A DNA stretch of 10,823 bases from Verrucomicrobia subdivision 3 bacterium UBA693 (GTDB lineage: Bacteria; Verrucomicrobiota; Verrucomicrobiia; Limisphaerales; UBA8199): contig DBMR01000100.1 of NCBI GenBank assembly GCA_002298785.1, forward strand, positions 1-10,823, given 5' to 3'. Made by a program: the position numbers and the translations under genes. The notes below the pieces were generated by a model. It was not told where the DNA came from. It worked only from the letters and a program-made list of their open reading frames with translations, and ran no database searches. This document shows, piece by piece, positions 1-7,888 of this stretch (position 1 is the stretch's first letter; every line of letters begins with the position of its first letter).

Positions 1-1
1 T

Positions 2-58
2 GAAGCCGGGACACCAAACCTCAAGGGTGGCGTGGTCTTGGGCCTTGCCCACTTCTAA
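2..58 (+). CDS. Possible C-terminal end of an upstream gene (partial)
   Basis: Frame 2 is open from the window edge for 18 codons and ends at TAA 56-58, giving a tail that closes with VLGLAHF. I do not recognise the family. Support is limited to the open frame and the GC-rich hairpin that starts seven bases after the stop, which is where a terminator would sit. Eighteen codons can be open by chance, so this is a weak call; the sequence left of the window would settle it. Confidence 0.3.
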   Translation, partial: EAGTPNLKGGVVLGLAHF

Positions 59-64
59 TCACAC

Positions 65-83
65 CCCGCCGCCGAGCGGCGGG
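65..83 (+). terminator. GC-rich hairpin, possible terminator of the upstream gene
   Basis: CCCGCCGC (65-72) and GCGGCGGG (76-83) pair perfectly over 8 bp around a CGA loop. The following bases are CAAATTTCGCTTTT, so there is no uninterrupted T-run and this is not a textbook rho-independent terminator. Its place just after a candidate stop codon and before the fucosidase gene fits termination or 3'-end protection of an upstream transcript. It could also lie in the fucosidase leader. Confidence 0.4.
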
Positions 84-145
84 CAAATTTCGCTTTTATC
101 GCAGCGTGGAGGCTGGCACTTTGGAGCCAGTTGAATTCACGAACT

Positions 146-3100
146 ATGAAATTCCATAAGCCTTCCACACTCTTGACCTGGTTGCTGTGTGCCCTTTGCA
201 CCGTCACCGCCGGGGCTGGGACCCAGGAAACCCAGGCGCAGCGCGACCAACGCATGTCCTGGTTCCGCGACGCTCGCTTCGGGTTGTTTATCCATTGGGG
301 CGTCTACTCGGTCCCTGCCGGTGAGTGGAATGGCAAAACCAACTATGGCGAGTGGTTTCTCGAAGAAACGAAAATGCCGGTCTCGCAATACGAGAAATTT
401 GCCACCGAGTTTAACCCCGTAAAGTTCGACGCCAACCAGTGGGTGCGGATGGCCAAGAATGCGGGCATGAAATACATCGTGATCACTTCGAAGCATCACG
501 ACGGCTTCGGCATGTGGCCATCAGCTCAGACCGATTGGTGCATCAAGAACACGCCGTTCAAGCGCGATCCCTTGAAAGAATTGGCGGAGGCCTGCAAGAA
601 GGAAGGCATCACCTTCTGCTTCTATCATTCGATCATGGATTGGCATCACCCGGACTGGGGCACTCGTCGTGCCTGGAACGACAAAGCCACCGGCACGCCG
701 GATATGGATCGCTATACCGCTTTCATGAAGGCGCAGCTCAAGGAATTGCTCACGCAGTACGGACCGCTCGGAATTTTGTGGTTTGACGGTGAATGGGAAG
801 GTCCCTGGACCCATGATCGCGGGGTGGACCTCTACAATTACGTCCGCGGTCTCCAACCGAAAATCATTATCAATAATCGCGTCGGCAAAGCTCGCAGCGG
901 CATGGCGGGCATGGACCAGGGCAAGGAACGCGTGGGCGATTACGGCACGCCCGAGCAGGAAATACCGCCCACGGGATTCGGCCCGGGAGTGGATTGGGAA
1001 TCCTGCATGACCATGAACAACCACTGGGGCTACAACAAGGCTGACCAAAACTGGAAATCGACCACCACCCTGATACGAAACCTGATTGATTGCGCGAGCA
1101 AAGGCGGCAACTACCTCTTGAACGTGGGACCGACATCCGAAGGCTTGATCCCAGCGGCCAGTGTTCAACGCCTGGCGGAGATCGGCGATTGGATGAAAGT
1201 GAATAGCGAATCGGTCTACGGCACCCAAGCCAGCCCGTTCGACAAACTGGCCTGGGGCCGTTGCACCCAGAAGGCCTTGAGCGGCGGCAAAACACGGCTT
1301 TACCTGCACGTTTTTGAACGACCTGCCGATGGACGCCTCATCCTGCCGGGCCTGGCGAACAAGCCGATCAAGGTCGCGTTGCTGGATGGCGGGAAGGCGC
1401 TCAACTTCACCACCGGCGAAAACGTGGTCACCATCACCCTGCCGGATGGTCCCTTAAATCCCCATGCCACCGTGGTAGCCGTGGATATCAAAGGCAAACC
1501 GCGGATCATCAAGCCCGACCCGTATGCCAGCGAGACGGCGGCCGAGCGGGATGCGCGCATGAAATGGTGGCGCGAGTCGCGCTTCGGCATGTTCATTCAT
1601 TGGGGGGTGTATTCGGTTCCGGCAGGAACTTACAACGGTAAGCAAATCCCGGGCATCGGGGAGTGGATCATGAATACCGGGAAAATTCCCATGGCCGAAT
1701 ACCAGGCCTATGCCAAGCAGTTCAACCCGGTGAAGTTCAACGCGGACGAATGGGTCCGATTGGCAAAAGAGGCCGGCATGAAATACATCGTCATTACTTC
1801 CAAACATCACGATGGTTTTGCCCTGTTCAACTCCCAGGCCTCGCCCTGGAACATCGTTCAGGCGTCACCCTTCGGTCGGGATCCGCTCAAGGAACTGGCT
1901 GCCGCCTGCCGCAAATACGGGCTGAAGCTCGGGTTCTATTACTCGCAAGCGCAGGACTGGAACAACGGCGGATCCGCCGCCGGCGGCAAGTGGGACAAAG
2001 CCCAGGAGCGCAACATGGATGATTACATTGATAAAGTAGCGGTGCCACAGGTGCGCGAAATCCTCAGCAATTACGGAGAGTTCCCCGCCGTTTTGTGGTG
2101 GGACACCCCTACCGACATGAACCAGGAACGGGCGGAGAAGCTTCTGCCCCTGCTCCGTCTGAAACCTGGCATCATCCACAACAACCGCCTCGGCGGCGGA
2201 TATAAAGGCGACACTGAAACTCCGGAGCAATTCATTCCCGCCACCGGGTATCCAGTCCGTGATTGGGAGACCTGCATGACCTTGAACGATACCTGGGGAT
2301 TCAAGAGCTATGACCACAATTGGAAAAGCACCGAGGTGCTGATCCGGAATCTCGTGGATATCGCCAGCAAAGGTGGTAATTACCTCCTGAACGTCGGTCC
2401 AACTTCGGAAGGGCTTATCCCCGAACCTTCTGTCGAACGGCTCAAAGCGGTGGGGCAATGGATGAAAGTCAACAGCGAGGCGATTTACTCGACTTCAGCC
2501 AACCCCTTCAAGCGCCTGCCTTGGGGGCGGTGCACCAAGGTGGTTTCCGGTGATACCACCACCCTCTACCTGCACGTGTTCAACTGGCCCGCCGACGGCC
2601 AACTCCTGGTGCCCGGCCTGATGAACCGTCCACAACAGTCTTATTTGCTCGCGGACCGAAAGCACGCCCTCAAGACTCGCGAGACCCCCGATGGGGTCAG
2701 CATCACCGTGCCGACACAAGCACCGGATCCCATCGCCTCGGTGGTGGTACTCAAGGTCAAGGGCGCCCTGAAAATTGAAAACCCGGGAATCGCCCAGGAT
2801 TACGACGGCTCCATCACCCTCGCAGCGAGCGAAGCCAGCATCCATGGCAGCCAACTTCATTACGAGTCCGGCGACCGCCGGGACAACCTGGGATTTTGGG
2901 TGGACCCTGCGGATTGGGCGGATTGGGAAGTCAAAGTCACCAAGGCGGGCAAGTTCGACGTCACCGCGGACATCGCCGCACAGGGTTCCGGCGCCTTTGT
3001 GGTGAGCACCGGTGGCCAGAGCGTCAAGGCCAAGGCGCCAAACACCGGCGATTACGGCAAGTTCCGCAACGTCAAATTGGGCACCCTGGAAATTGCTTCA

Positions 3101-3196
3101 CCCGGTAAAGTAAAGATTGCGGTGAAACCGGAAGCGGATGGGTGGCAGCCGATGAATCTAAAATCCATCCGGCTTAAGCCCGCAGCCGGGAGCTAA
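146..3196 (+). CDS. Secreted tandem-domain GH29 alpha-L-fucosidase
   Basis: This 1016-residue exported enzyme is predicted to remove terminal alpha-L-fucose from glycans by the retaining GH29 mechanism. Residues 1-25 form a signal peptide (hydrophobic LLTWLLCALC core, cleavage near AGA). Two complete GH29 units follow. Unit 1 starts about residue 37, with FIHWG (His50), SKHHDGF (His117-His118), nucleophile Asp214 in LWFDGEW and Glu285 in DWESCM. Unit 2 starts about 472, with FIHWG (His485), SKHHDGF (His554-His555), nucleophile Asp653 in LWWDTP and Glu708 in DWETCM. Each unit keeps NYLLNVGPTSEGLIP and ends in its own fucosidase-type beta-sandwich (about 365-455 and 805-880). Residues 885-1016 form an extra galactose-binding-like sandwich, perhaps carbohydrate-binding. 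Single-unit GH29 enzymes are usually 400-600 residues. I chose ATG 146 over in-frame TTG 131 because it begins directly at the signal peptide. No good Shine-Dalgarno is visible; a GGAG lies about 20 nt upstream. GH29 is secure, but substrate and linkage are not. Confidence 0.93.
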   Translation: MKFHKPSTLLTWLLCALCTVTAGAGTQETQAQRDQRMSWFRDARFGLFIHWGVYSVPAGEWNGKTNYGEWFLEETKMPVSQYEKFATEFNPVKFDANQWVRMAKNAGMKYIVITSKHHDGFGMWPSAQTDWCIKNTPFKRDPLKELAEACKKEGITFCFYHSIMDWHHPDWGTRRAWNDKATGTPDMDRYTAFMKAQLKELLTQYGPLGILWFDGEWEGPWTHDRGVDLYNYVRGLQPKIIINNRVGKARSGMAGMDQGKERVGDYGTPEQEIPPTGFGPGVDWESCMTMNNHWGYNKADQNWKSTTTLIRNLIDCASKGGNYLLNVGPTSEGLIPAASVQRLAEIGDWMKVNSESVYGTQASPFDKLAWGRCTQKALSGGKTRLYLHVFERPADGRLILPGLANKPIKVALLDGGKALNFTTGENVVTITLPDGPLNPHATVVAVDIKGKPRIIKPDPYASETAAERDARMKWWRESRFGMFIHWGVYSVPAGTYNGKQIPGIGEWIMNTGKIPMAEYQAYAKQFNPVKFNADEWVRLAKEAGMKYIVITSKHHDGFALFNSQASPWNIVQASPFGRDPLKELAAACRKYGLKLGFYYSQAQDWNNGGSAAGGKWDKAQERNMDDYIDKVAVPQVREILSNYGEFPAVLWWDTPTDMNQERAEKLLPLLRLKPGIIHNNRLGGGYKGDTETPEQFIPATGYPVRDWETCMTLNDTWGFKSYDHNWKSTEVLIRNLVDIASKGGNYLLNVGPTSEGLIPEPSVERLKAVGQWMKVNSEAIYSTSANPFKRLPWGRCTKVVSGDTTTLYLHVFNWPADGQLLVPGLMNRPQQSYLLADRKHALKTRETPDGVSITVPTQAPDPIASVVVLKVKGALKIENPGIAQDYDGSITLAASEASIHGSQLHYESGDRRDNLGFWVDPADWADWEVKVTKAGKFDVTADIAAQGSGAFVVSTGGQSVKAKAPNTGDYGKFRNVKLGTLEIASPGKVKIAVKPEADGWQPMNLKSIRLKPAAGS

Positions 3197-3497
3197 GTCG
3201 GGTTTGAAAATCATGTAGTGTAGCCGGCCTCGCCCGCAGGCTTTGGCGGCGTCTGCCGGCAAGCCTCCCGCCCTATGCACCGAGACGGTGTTTGAGCTCG
3301 CAGCCCAGGGCGAACGGCGCTACACGCTTTCTGGATCCACTCCCCGTTGGAAAATGGCTCGAGTCTGAAACCGCACCAGGAAGGCGCTCCTCCACAGCTT
3401 ACGGCTGACCAATCTGAGTGATCCTCATAGTTCTCATAATTACTGGGAATATTTGATTGTGCTTGATGGAGCAGGACGAATCTGCTGCGATGCTGCC
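3197..3497. other. 301-base gap between fucosidase and beta-helix genes
   Basis: I see no convincing gene here. The left half holds the structured element at 3218-3325. The right part turns AT-rich at about 3430-3456 and contains one -10-like hexamer, CATAAT (3435-3440, five of six consensus matches), but no -35 hexamer at proper spacing, so a promoter is only possible. The frame of the downstream gene is open back to a TTG at 3453, but the signal peptide places the start at ATG 3498. Confidence 0.6.
3218..3325. repeat. REP/MITE-like structured element with GTGTAGC...GCTACAC ends
   Basis: The outer arms GTGTAGC (3218-3224) and GCTACAC (3319-3325) are exact inverted repeats at the ends of a 108-base GC-rich segment. 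Inside, AGGCTT (3238-3243) pairs with AAGCCT (3261-3266), and the self-complementary GCCGGC occurs twice (3223-3228, 3255-3260). There is no open reading frame or T-run. This looks like a small dispersed palindromic element of the kind found between bacterial genes. Copy number cannot be judged from one window, so 'repeat' is inferred from structure alone. It could also protect or end the fucosidase mRNA. Confidence 0.45.
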
Positions 3498-6400
3498 ATG
3501 AGGTATTTCAGCGTAAGTATCCATTCGATTATCCTGGTCTGCTTCGCCACCATGGTTTCCGGCATCGAACGCTACGTATCCCCAGTCGGCACGCACACCG
3601 CGCCCTTCACCACCTGGGAGACAGCGGCCACCAACATCCAGGCGGCGGTTGACGCGGCGGTTAGCGGTGATGTGGTGTGGGTGACGAATGGCATCTACGC
3701 CACTGGCGGCAAGGTTATGTCCAGCGGCCTGACGAATCGCGTGGCCCTGGACAAGGCGCTCACGGTGACCAGCGTGAACGGCCCCAAGGTCACCACCATT
3801 CAGGGCGCGGGCGCTACCAACGGGCCCAACGCCGTGCGGTGCGCCTGGTTGACCAACCAAGCCGTACTGCAAGGCTTTACGCTAACGGCGGGCGCCACCT
3901 TGACGGGAAGCGCCGAAAATACCGGCGGAGGGGTTTGGTGTGCCTCCAGTAACGCCGCGGTCCGCAACAGCATCGTGACTTCCAACAGCAGTTCGTCCGA
4001 GGGGGTGGCGGCGTATTCAGGTACGCTGACGGCATGCGTCGTGATCTCGAATCAAGGCAGTAGCAGTTCTTCGATCCTCTACGGCTCAACCCTGGTAAAT
4101 TGCACCGTCAGCAAGAATCAAAGTCCCCGCGGGATCGCGCCGTTATGCATCGCCACCAATACGGTGTTCCACTACAACTCTCAATCTGCTTTGCCCTCGC
4201 GTGCGGTCCGGTGCTGCGCCACGAATTCGCTTACCGGCAGTGGAAATCTGCTCGCTGACCCTCGATTGCTGGCGGATGGCTATCACCTGGCGGTGGACTC
4301 CCCATGCCGCAGCGCCGGCACCAACTCGACGCTGGGGTTCGATATCGACGGCGACGCCTGGGGTACGCCGCCCTCCATTGGGTGCGACGAATGGACACCG
4401 CAACCGGCCATCGTGCTTGGGCCCACGCTCCAAATCGCTTCCGATGGTCGCGGTTGCCAGGTCAGCGTCTCGGTCGCCGGAGCGGAGCCGCTGGTTTACC
4501 AATGGTATCAGAATGGGACCCCTTTCGGGAGCAGTGGTCCAGCGTTGAATGCGCCCAGCGGGGCGTTGCTCTCTGCTGATTCTTACCAGGTGGTGGTGAG
4601 CAATGCGTTCGGTGCTGTCACCAGCGCGGTCATGCGCGTGTCCGATCAAATCAGTATTCGTTACGTGGACGTCGGATCGAGTCAACCAGCCGCACCTTTT
4701 ACTAACTGGAGCAGCGCGGCCAGGACAATTCAGGATGCGATCGACGTCGCCAAAGCCGGAGACGTGGTGCTCGTGACAAACGGGATTTACCAGACTGGCG
4801 GAAGGTCCATGGACGGAGTCGCAACAAACCGGGTGGTGATCGACAAGGCTGTGAAAGTATTGAGTGTCAACGGAGCAACGTTCACTGCCATCGAGGGGGC
4901 CTGGGATTACTACCGAACCAACGGTAGCACGGCGATGCGGTGCGTGTGGATGACCAATAACGCCGTGCTGGGCGGGTTCACCGTACGAGGTGGTGCAACC
5001 GCGTACGGCCCACCGATTGACGCCGCGAGAGGCGCTGGTGTATTCGCGACCTCGAACAATGCAGTGGTGAGCGACTGTATCATCACCAGGAATGTCGCCA
5101 GCTACAACGGTGGAGGAGCCTGCCAGGCTACTTTGGTGGCGTGTCGACTGGAGGGTAATGTCACGACTAGCAGTGACGTTAATGGAGGTGGCGGTGGGGC
5201 ATCGTATAGCACTTTGTCAAACTGTGTGCTGATCGGGAATTCAGCCGTATCCTACGGAGGAGGTGTTTCACAATGTTTCCTGCGCAATTGCGCTTTAATT
5301 GCAAACTCTTCCAACAACAGGGGCGGCGGGGCCTCTCGGAGCACCCTGGTAAACTGCACGGTCACCCGAAACCGGGTTGGAGTTCCGCCTTTCGATTCCG
5401 CCTCTGGAGGAGGTGTGGCTGATTCGAACCTCACCAATTGCATCGTTTTGTGGAATGAACGTGTCTCCGGGATGGATAACTACGTTAGTGCGAATTTCAG
5501 CTATTCGTGCAGCCAGCCTTTGCCCGCCGGAACGGGCAATATTACCAACGACGCCAAACTACTACCCGATGGTTATCACCTGGCGGCGGATTCGCCGTGT
5601 CTCGCGGCCGGCGCACCCTGGGCGGCGGTCGGGGTGGACTTGGACGGTCAAACGTGGAGCAACCCTCCGGCGATGGGGTGTGATGCCTGGCAGGCGGTTC
5701 CCGTTTTCAGTGGTACTCCGAATTTTGAAGTTCGGGCCTGGCCGGTGTCGCTGCAAATCACTAACCCCGGCGTGGCTGGACAGGGCCCGTTTTCATTTAC
5801 GTGGGTAAAGAACGGTAATCCGCTTCCGGACGATCCTCGCTTTGAAGATCAGGGCGGCACGAATCTGATCATCCGGAGTTTGATGCCGGAGGATGCGGGT
5901 ATCTACCAGTTAACCGCCAGCAATAGTGCCGCCTCTGCCACCAGTCCTCCACTGCGTTTGGACATACATTGTGTGGACGCCGGCGCAACGAATGCCGTGG
6001 CACCCTTCCGAACCTGGCTTAACGCCGCCACCACAATTCAAGCGGCGGTGGACGCGGCAGACGCCGGAGCAGTCGTGCTCGTCACGAATGGCTGGTATGC
6101 CACCGGGGGGCGGGCCTTGGTGGGTAACCAGACCAACCGGGTCGCCGTGACCCGGTCCCAGCGGTTGGTGAGCGTCAACGGTCCCAGGTTTACCACGATC
6201 CAGGGGGCGTTTGATCCCGTGACCACCAATGGAACTGCGGCCATCCGAGGAGCCTGGATTAGCAGCGAGGCATTGTTAAAGGGCTTTACCATCACAAATG
6301 GCGCCACAGTGCAGACCAACGTGACGATGGGTGCGGGCGGCGGAGTTTGGGCGGCGTCAATCACCGCCCGAGTCGAGGATTGTCTCATCATCGGCAATTC

Positions 6401-7388
6401 GGCTAACCAAGGCGGCGGAGTGGCGTATGCTACTGTTCGCAATTCGCTGCTTTGGGGAAATCGCGCCAGATATGGTGGCGGCATTTATGATGGGAGAGTG
6501 TATAACTCGGTTTGCATCAGCAATGTTGCCGAATCTGGTGGCGGGGTCTCCAACGCTAAGATGGTACTACAATCCACTATCGTCTATAATACTGCAGGCA
6601 CAGCCGGTGGTATTTACAGCAGCCCTGCTACCAATTGCATCATTTACTACAACTTCGCGTCATTTAGCTTTGGAAATTTTAACGGCGTGCTCGGAGCCAA
6701 TTCAATTTTCTCGTGCTGCACTGCGCCAGCATTCTGGTATGTGAGCACCAATTCCATCACCGCCGATCCTCAATTAATCGATGGCTGGCACCTGGCGGCC
6801 ACCTCGCCTTGCCGTGGGGCCGGGCTTCCGGAATTCGCCGGCGGCACCGACCTGGATGGCGACCCCTGGAATGCCCCTCCGTCCATGGGTGCAGACGAAT
6901 ACGTGGCGGCCGGCATCAATGGACTGCTGACGGTAGCCGTGAGCGCCGCCTGGCCGGAAGTGGCTCAGACGGGTGTGCTGCCACTTCGAGGTCAGGTGTA
7001 CGGGCGGGCGGATCGGGTGACTTGGGACTTCGGGGATGGCACGGTGCTTACCAACGCGAGCCTGGTGAATGTTTCACATTCCTGGAACACCACCGGGACT
7101 TACACCGTGACTTTCACCGCCTACAACCTGGATCATCCGGACGGAGTCTCGGACAGCCTCGACGTCAAGGTGATCCCGTTGATCCCACCCATGGCGACCT
7201 CGGTGTCCGGGGTCGGCACCAATTTTTCGATGGGATTTCCATCTCAATTGGGGATTGTTTACACGCTGGAACGAAGCACCAACCTGGAGCCACCCACGGT
7301 CTGGGTACCGATCTCCAATGTCTATGGCACCGGCGGTAGCACTACTCTAAGCGACAAGCGCGCCACCAACGCGGTGCAGTTCTACTGA
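3498..7388 (+). CDS. Secreted triple beta-helix protein with Ig-like and PKD domains
   Basis: This 1296-residue protein starts with a signal peptide (MRYFSVSIHSIILVCFATMVSG). Three right-handed beta-helix modules of the pectate-lyase-like/PMP-repeat type begin at about residues 23, 387 and 823. Each opens with the same cap (APF.TW, TIQ.A.DAA..GDVV.VTNGIY.TGG, VNG...T.IQGA) and closes with DG.HLA..SPC..AG plus P.MG.DE. Modules 2 and 3 carry GGG(V/A/I) rungs about every 20-25 residues. Ig-like domains (about 301-384 with YQWYQNG, and 735-821 with PEDAGIYQL) follow modules 1 and 2. A PKD domain (about 1140-1228, TWDFGDG) follows module 3. The last 65 residues (YTLERSTNLEPPTVW...FY) match a C-terminal module frequent in Verrucomicrobiota secreted proteins. 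A role in glycan binding, adhesion or lyase activity is possible, but I see no catalytic site. ATG 3498 is preferred over TTG 3453 because it starts the signal peptide. The end looks shortened by a TGA in place of CGA. Confidence 0.9.
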   Translation: MRYFSVSIHSIILVCFATMVSGIERYVSPVGTHTAPFTTWETAATNIQAAVDAAVSGDVVWVTNGIYATGGKVMSSGLTNRVALDKALTVTSVNGPKVTTIQGAGATNGPNAVRCAWLTNQAVLQGFTLTAGATLTGSAENTGGGVWCASSNAAVRNSIVTSNSSSSEGVAAYSGTLTACVVISNQGSSSSSILYGSTLVNCTVSKNQSPRGIAPLCIATNTVFHYNSQSALPSRAVRCCATNSLTGSGNLLADPRLLADGYHLAVDSPCRSAGTNSTLGFDIDGDAWGTPPSIGCDEWTPQPAIVLGPTLQIASDGRGCQVSVSVAGAEPLVYQWYQNGTPFGSSGPALNAPSGALLSADSYQVVVSNAFGAVTSAVMRVSDQISIRYVDVGSSQPAAPFTNWSSAARTIQDAIDVAKAGDVVLVTNGIYQTGGRSMDGVATNRVVIDKAVKVLSVNGATFTAIEGAWDYYRTNGSTAMRCVWMTNNAVLGGFTVRGGATAYGPPIDAARGAGVFATSNNAVVSDCIITRNVASYNGGGACQATLVACRLEGNVTTSSDVNGGGGGASYSTLSNCVLIGNSAVSYGGGVSQCFLRNCALIANSSNNRGGGASRSTLVNCTVTRNRVGVPPFDSASGGGVADSNLTNCIVLWNERVSGMDNYVSANFSYSCSQPLPAGTGNITNDAKLLPDGYHLAADSPCLAAGAPWAAVGVDLDGQTWSNPPAMGCDAWQAVPVFSGTPNFEVRAWPVSLQITNPGVAGQGPFSFTWVKNGNPLPDDPRFEDQGGTNLIIRSLMPEDAGIYQLTASNSAASATSPPLRLDIHCVDAGATNAVAPFRTWLNAATTIQAAVDAADAGAVVLVTNGWYATGGRALVGNQTNRVAVTRSQRLVSVNGPRFTTIQGAFDPVTTNGTAAIRGAWISSEALLKGFTITNGATVQTNVTMGAGGGVWAASITARVEDCLIIGNSANQGGGVAYATVRNSLLWGNRARYGGGIYDGRVYNSVCISNVAESGGGVSNAKMVLQSTIVYNTAGTAGGIYSSPATNCIIYYNFASFSFGNFNGVLGANSIFSCCTAPAFWYVSTNSITADPQLIDGWHLAATSPCRGAGLPEFAGGTDLDGDPWNAPPSMGADEYVAAGINGLLTVAVSAAWPEVAQTGVLPLRGQVYGRADRVTWDFGDGTVLTNASLVNVSHSWNTTGTYTVTFTAYNLDHPDGVSDSLDVKVIPLIPPMATSVSGVGTNFSMGFPSQLGIVYTLERSTNLEPPTVWVPISNVYGTGGSTTLSDKRATNAVQFY

Positions 7389-7459
7389 CTGCGCACCTGG
7401 TAACTACCGCGAGAAGCTGCACGGGAGTTGGGTGATGGCCAGGCGATGGGATTGGCAGC

Positions 7460-7480
7460 AGCGGTTCACCGCTCTTTTTT
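7460..7480 (+). terminator. Candidate rho-independent terminator after the beta-helix gene
   Basis: A short stem A-GCGG (7460-7464) / CCGC-T (7469-7473) with loop TTCA is followed by TCTTTTTT (7473-7480). The stem is only five pairs, but the T-run is clear and the site lies 72 bases past the beta-helix stop. It overlaps the last codons of the convergent minus-strand gene. Ending plus-strand transcription here would limit antisense RNA into that gene. Confidence 0.4.
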
Positions 7481-7888
7481 CGCGCAGCGATAAAGGTCGT
7501 CGGCGGTTTGTACCGCACTGTCTTCCCAGGCTTTATTGGGCCCGGCAGAGCGGATCATAACCTCATTTTGAGAAAAATAGAACTGCAACGGGGTGCCCCA
7601 GGGATCAAGCACTTCCCCTTTGTCGTTCAGGTCGTTTCGGCGCACCGCCAGAATAAGGACCTTCTTATTAGTTTGGCCCAATAACGCTTTGGCGATGGAG
7701 AGATTGTCACCTTCAGGATAGGAACCGACGAATTCCTTGTATTGTTGAAGGCCCAGAATGAGGTTGTCCGCGTCCGCGTGGAACTTCGTGATCTTGGCGT
7801 CGGCACGGCGCAATGTCCAACCTTGAGCCACCCAGAGGACACCAAAGGTGATGGTGAGAACCAACAGGACCGTGATAAGCTTCTTCAT
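7466..7888 (-). CDS. Membrane-anchored GspG-like pseudopilin C-domain protein
   Basis: This 140-residue protein has an N-terminal hydrophobic segment (about residues 4-22) after MKK, then a periplasmic domain resembling the type II secretion major pseudopilin GspG: NLILGLQQYKEFVGSYP (42-58), DPWGTP (95-100), and SAGPNK (114-119) where GspG has its SLGADG-like calcium loop. The usual prepilin peptidase site (G-FTLIE) is absent, so it is probably a signal-anchored protein and not a processed pilin. No other type II secretion gene is nearby. Its ATG overlaps the stop of the upstream LacI gene as ATGA, and an inverted repeat ends two bases before the ATG, so its translation probably depends on ribosomes finishing the regulator. 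The only Shine-Dalgarno-like sequence is a weak GAAG inside that hairpin. Fold similarity is fairly sure; function is unknown. Confidence 0.8.
   Translation of the reverse strand: MKKLITVLLVLTITFGVLWVAQGWTLRRADAKITKFHADADNLILGLQQYKEFVGSYPEGDNLSIAKALLGQTNKKVLILAVRRNDLNDKGEVLDPWGTPLQFYFSQNEVMIRSAGPNKAWEDSAVQTADDLYRCAKKER

Noticed and set aside
131..145. TTG at 131 as the fucosidase start
   Set aside because: It adds MNSRT before a normal signal peptide that begins at ATG 146, with no ribosome-binding site favouring it.
521..1309. Minus-strand open frame of 262 codons inside the fucosidase gene
   Set aside because: It is antisense to conserved GH29 motifs and has no recognisable domain or signal.
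5080..5440. Recurrent GGAGG(A/T)G runs as a CRISPR-like or tandem DNA repeat
   Set aside because: They encode the GGG(V/A/I) rungs of the beta-helix in frame, with variable spacing and no conserved repeat-spacer structure.
3498..7388. Assignment of the beta-helix protein as a pectate lyase
   Set aside because: The fold signature is present but no catalytic Arg/Lys or calcium-binding Asp cluster could be identified, so an enzyme name is not justified.
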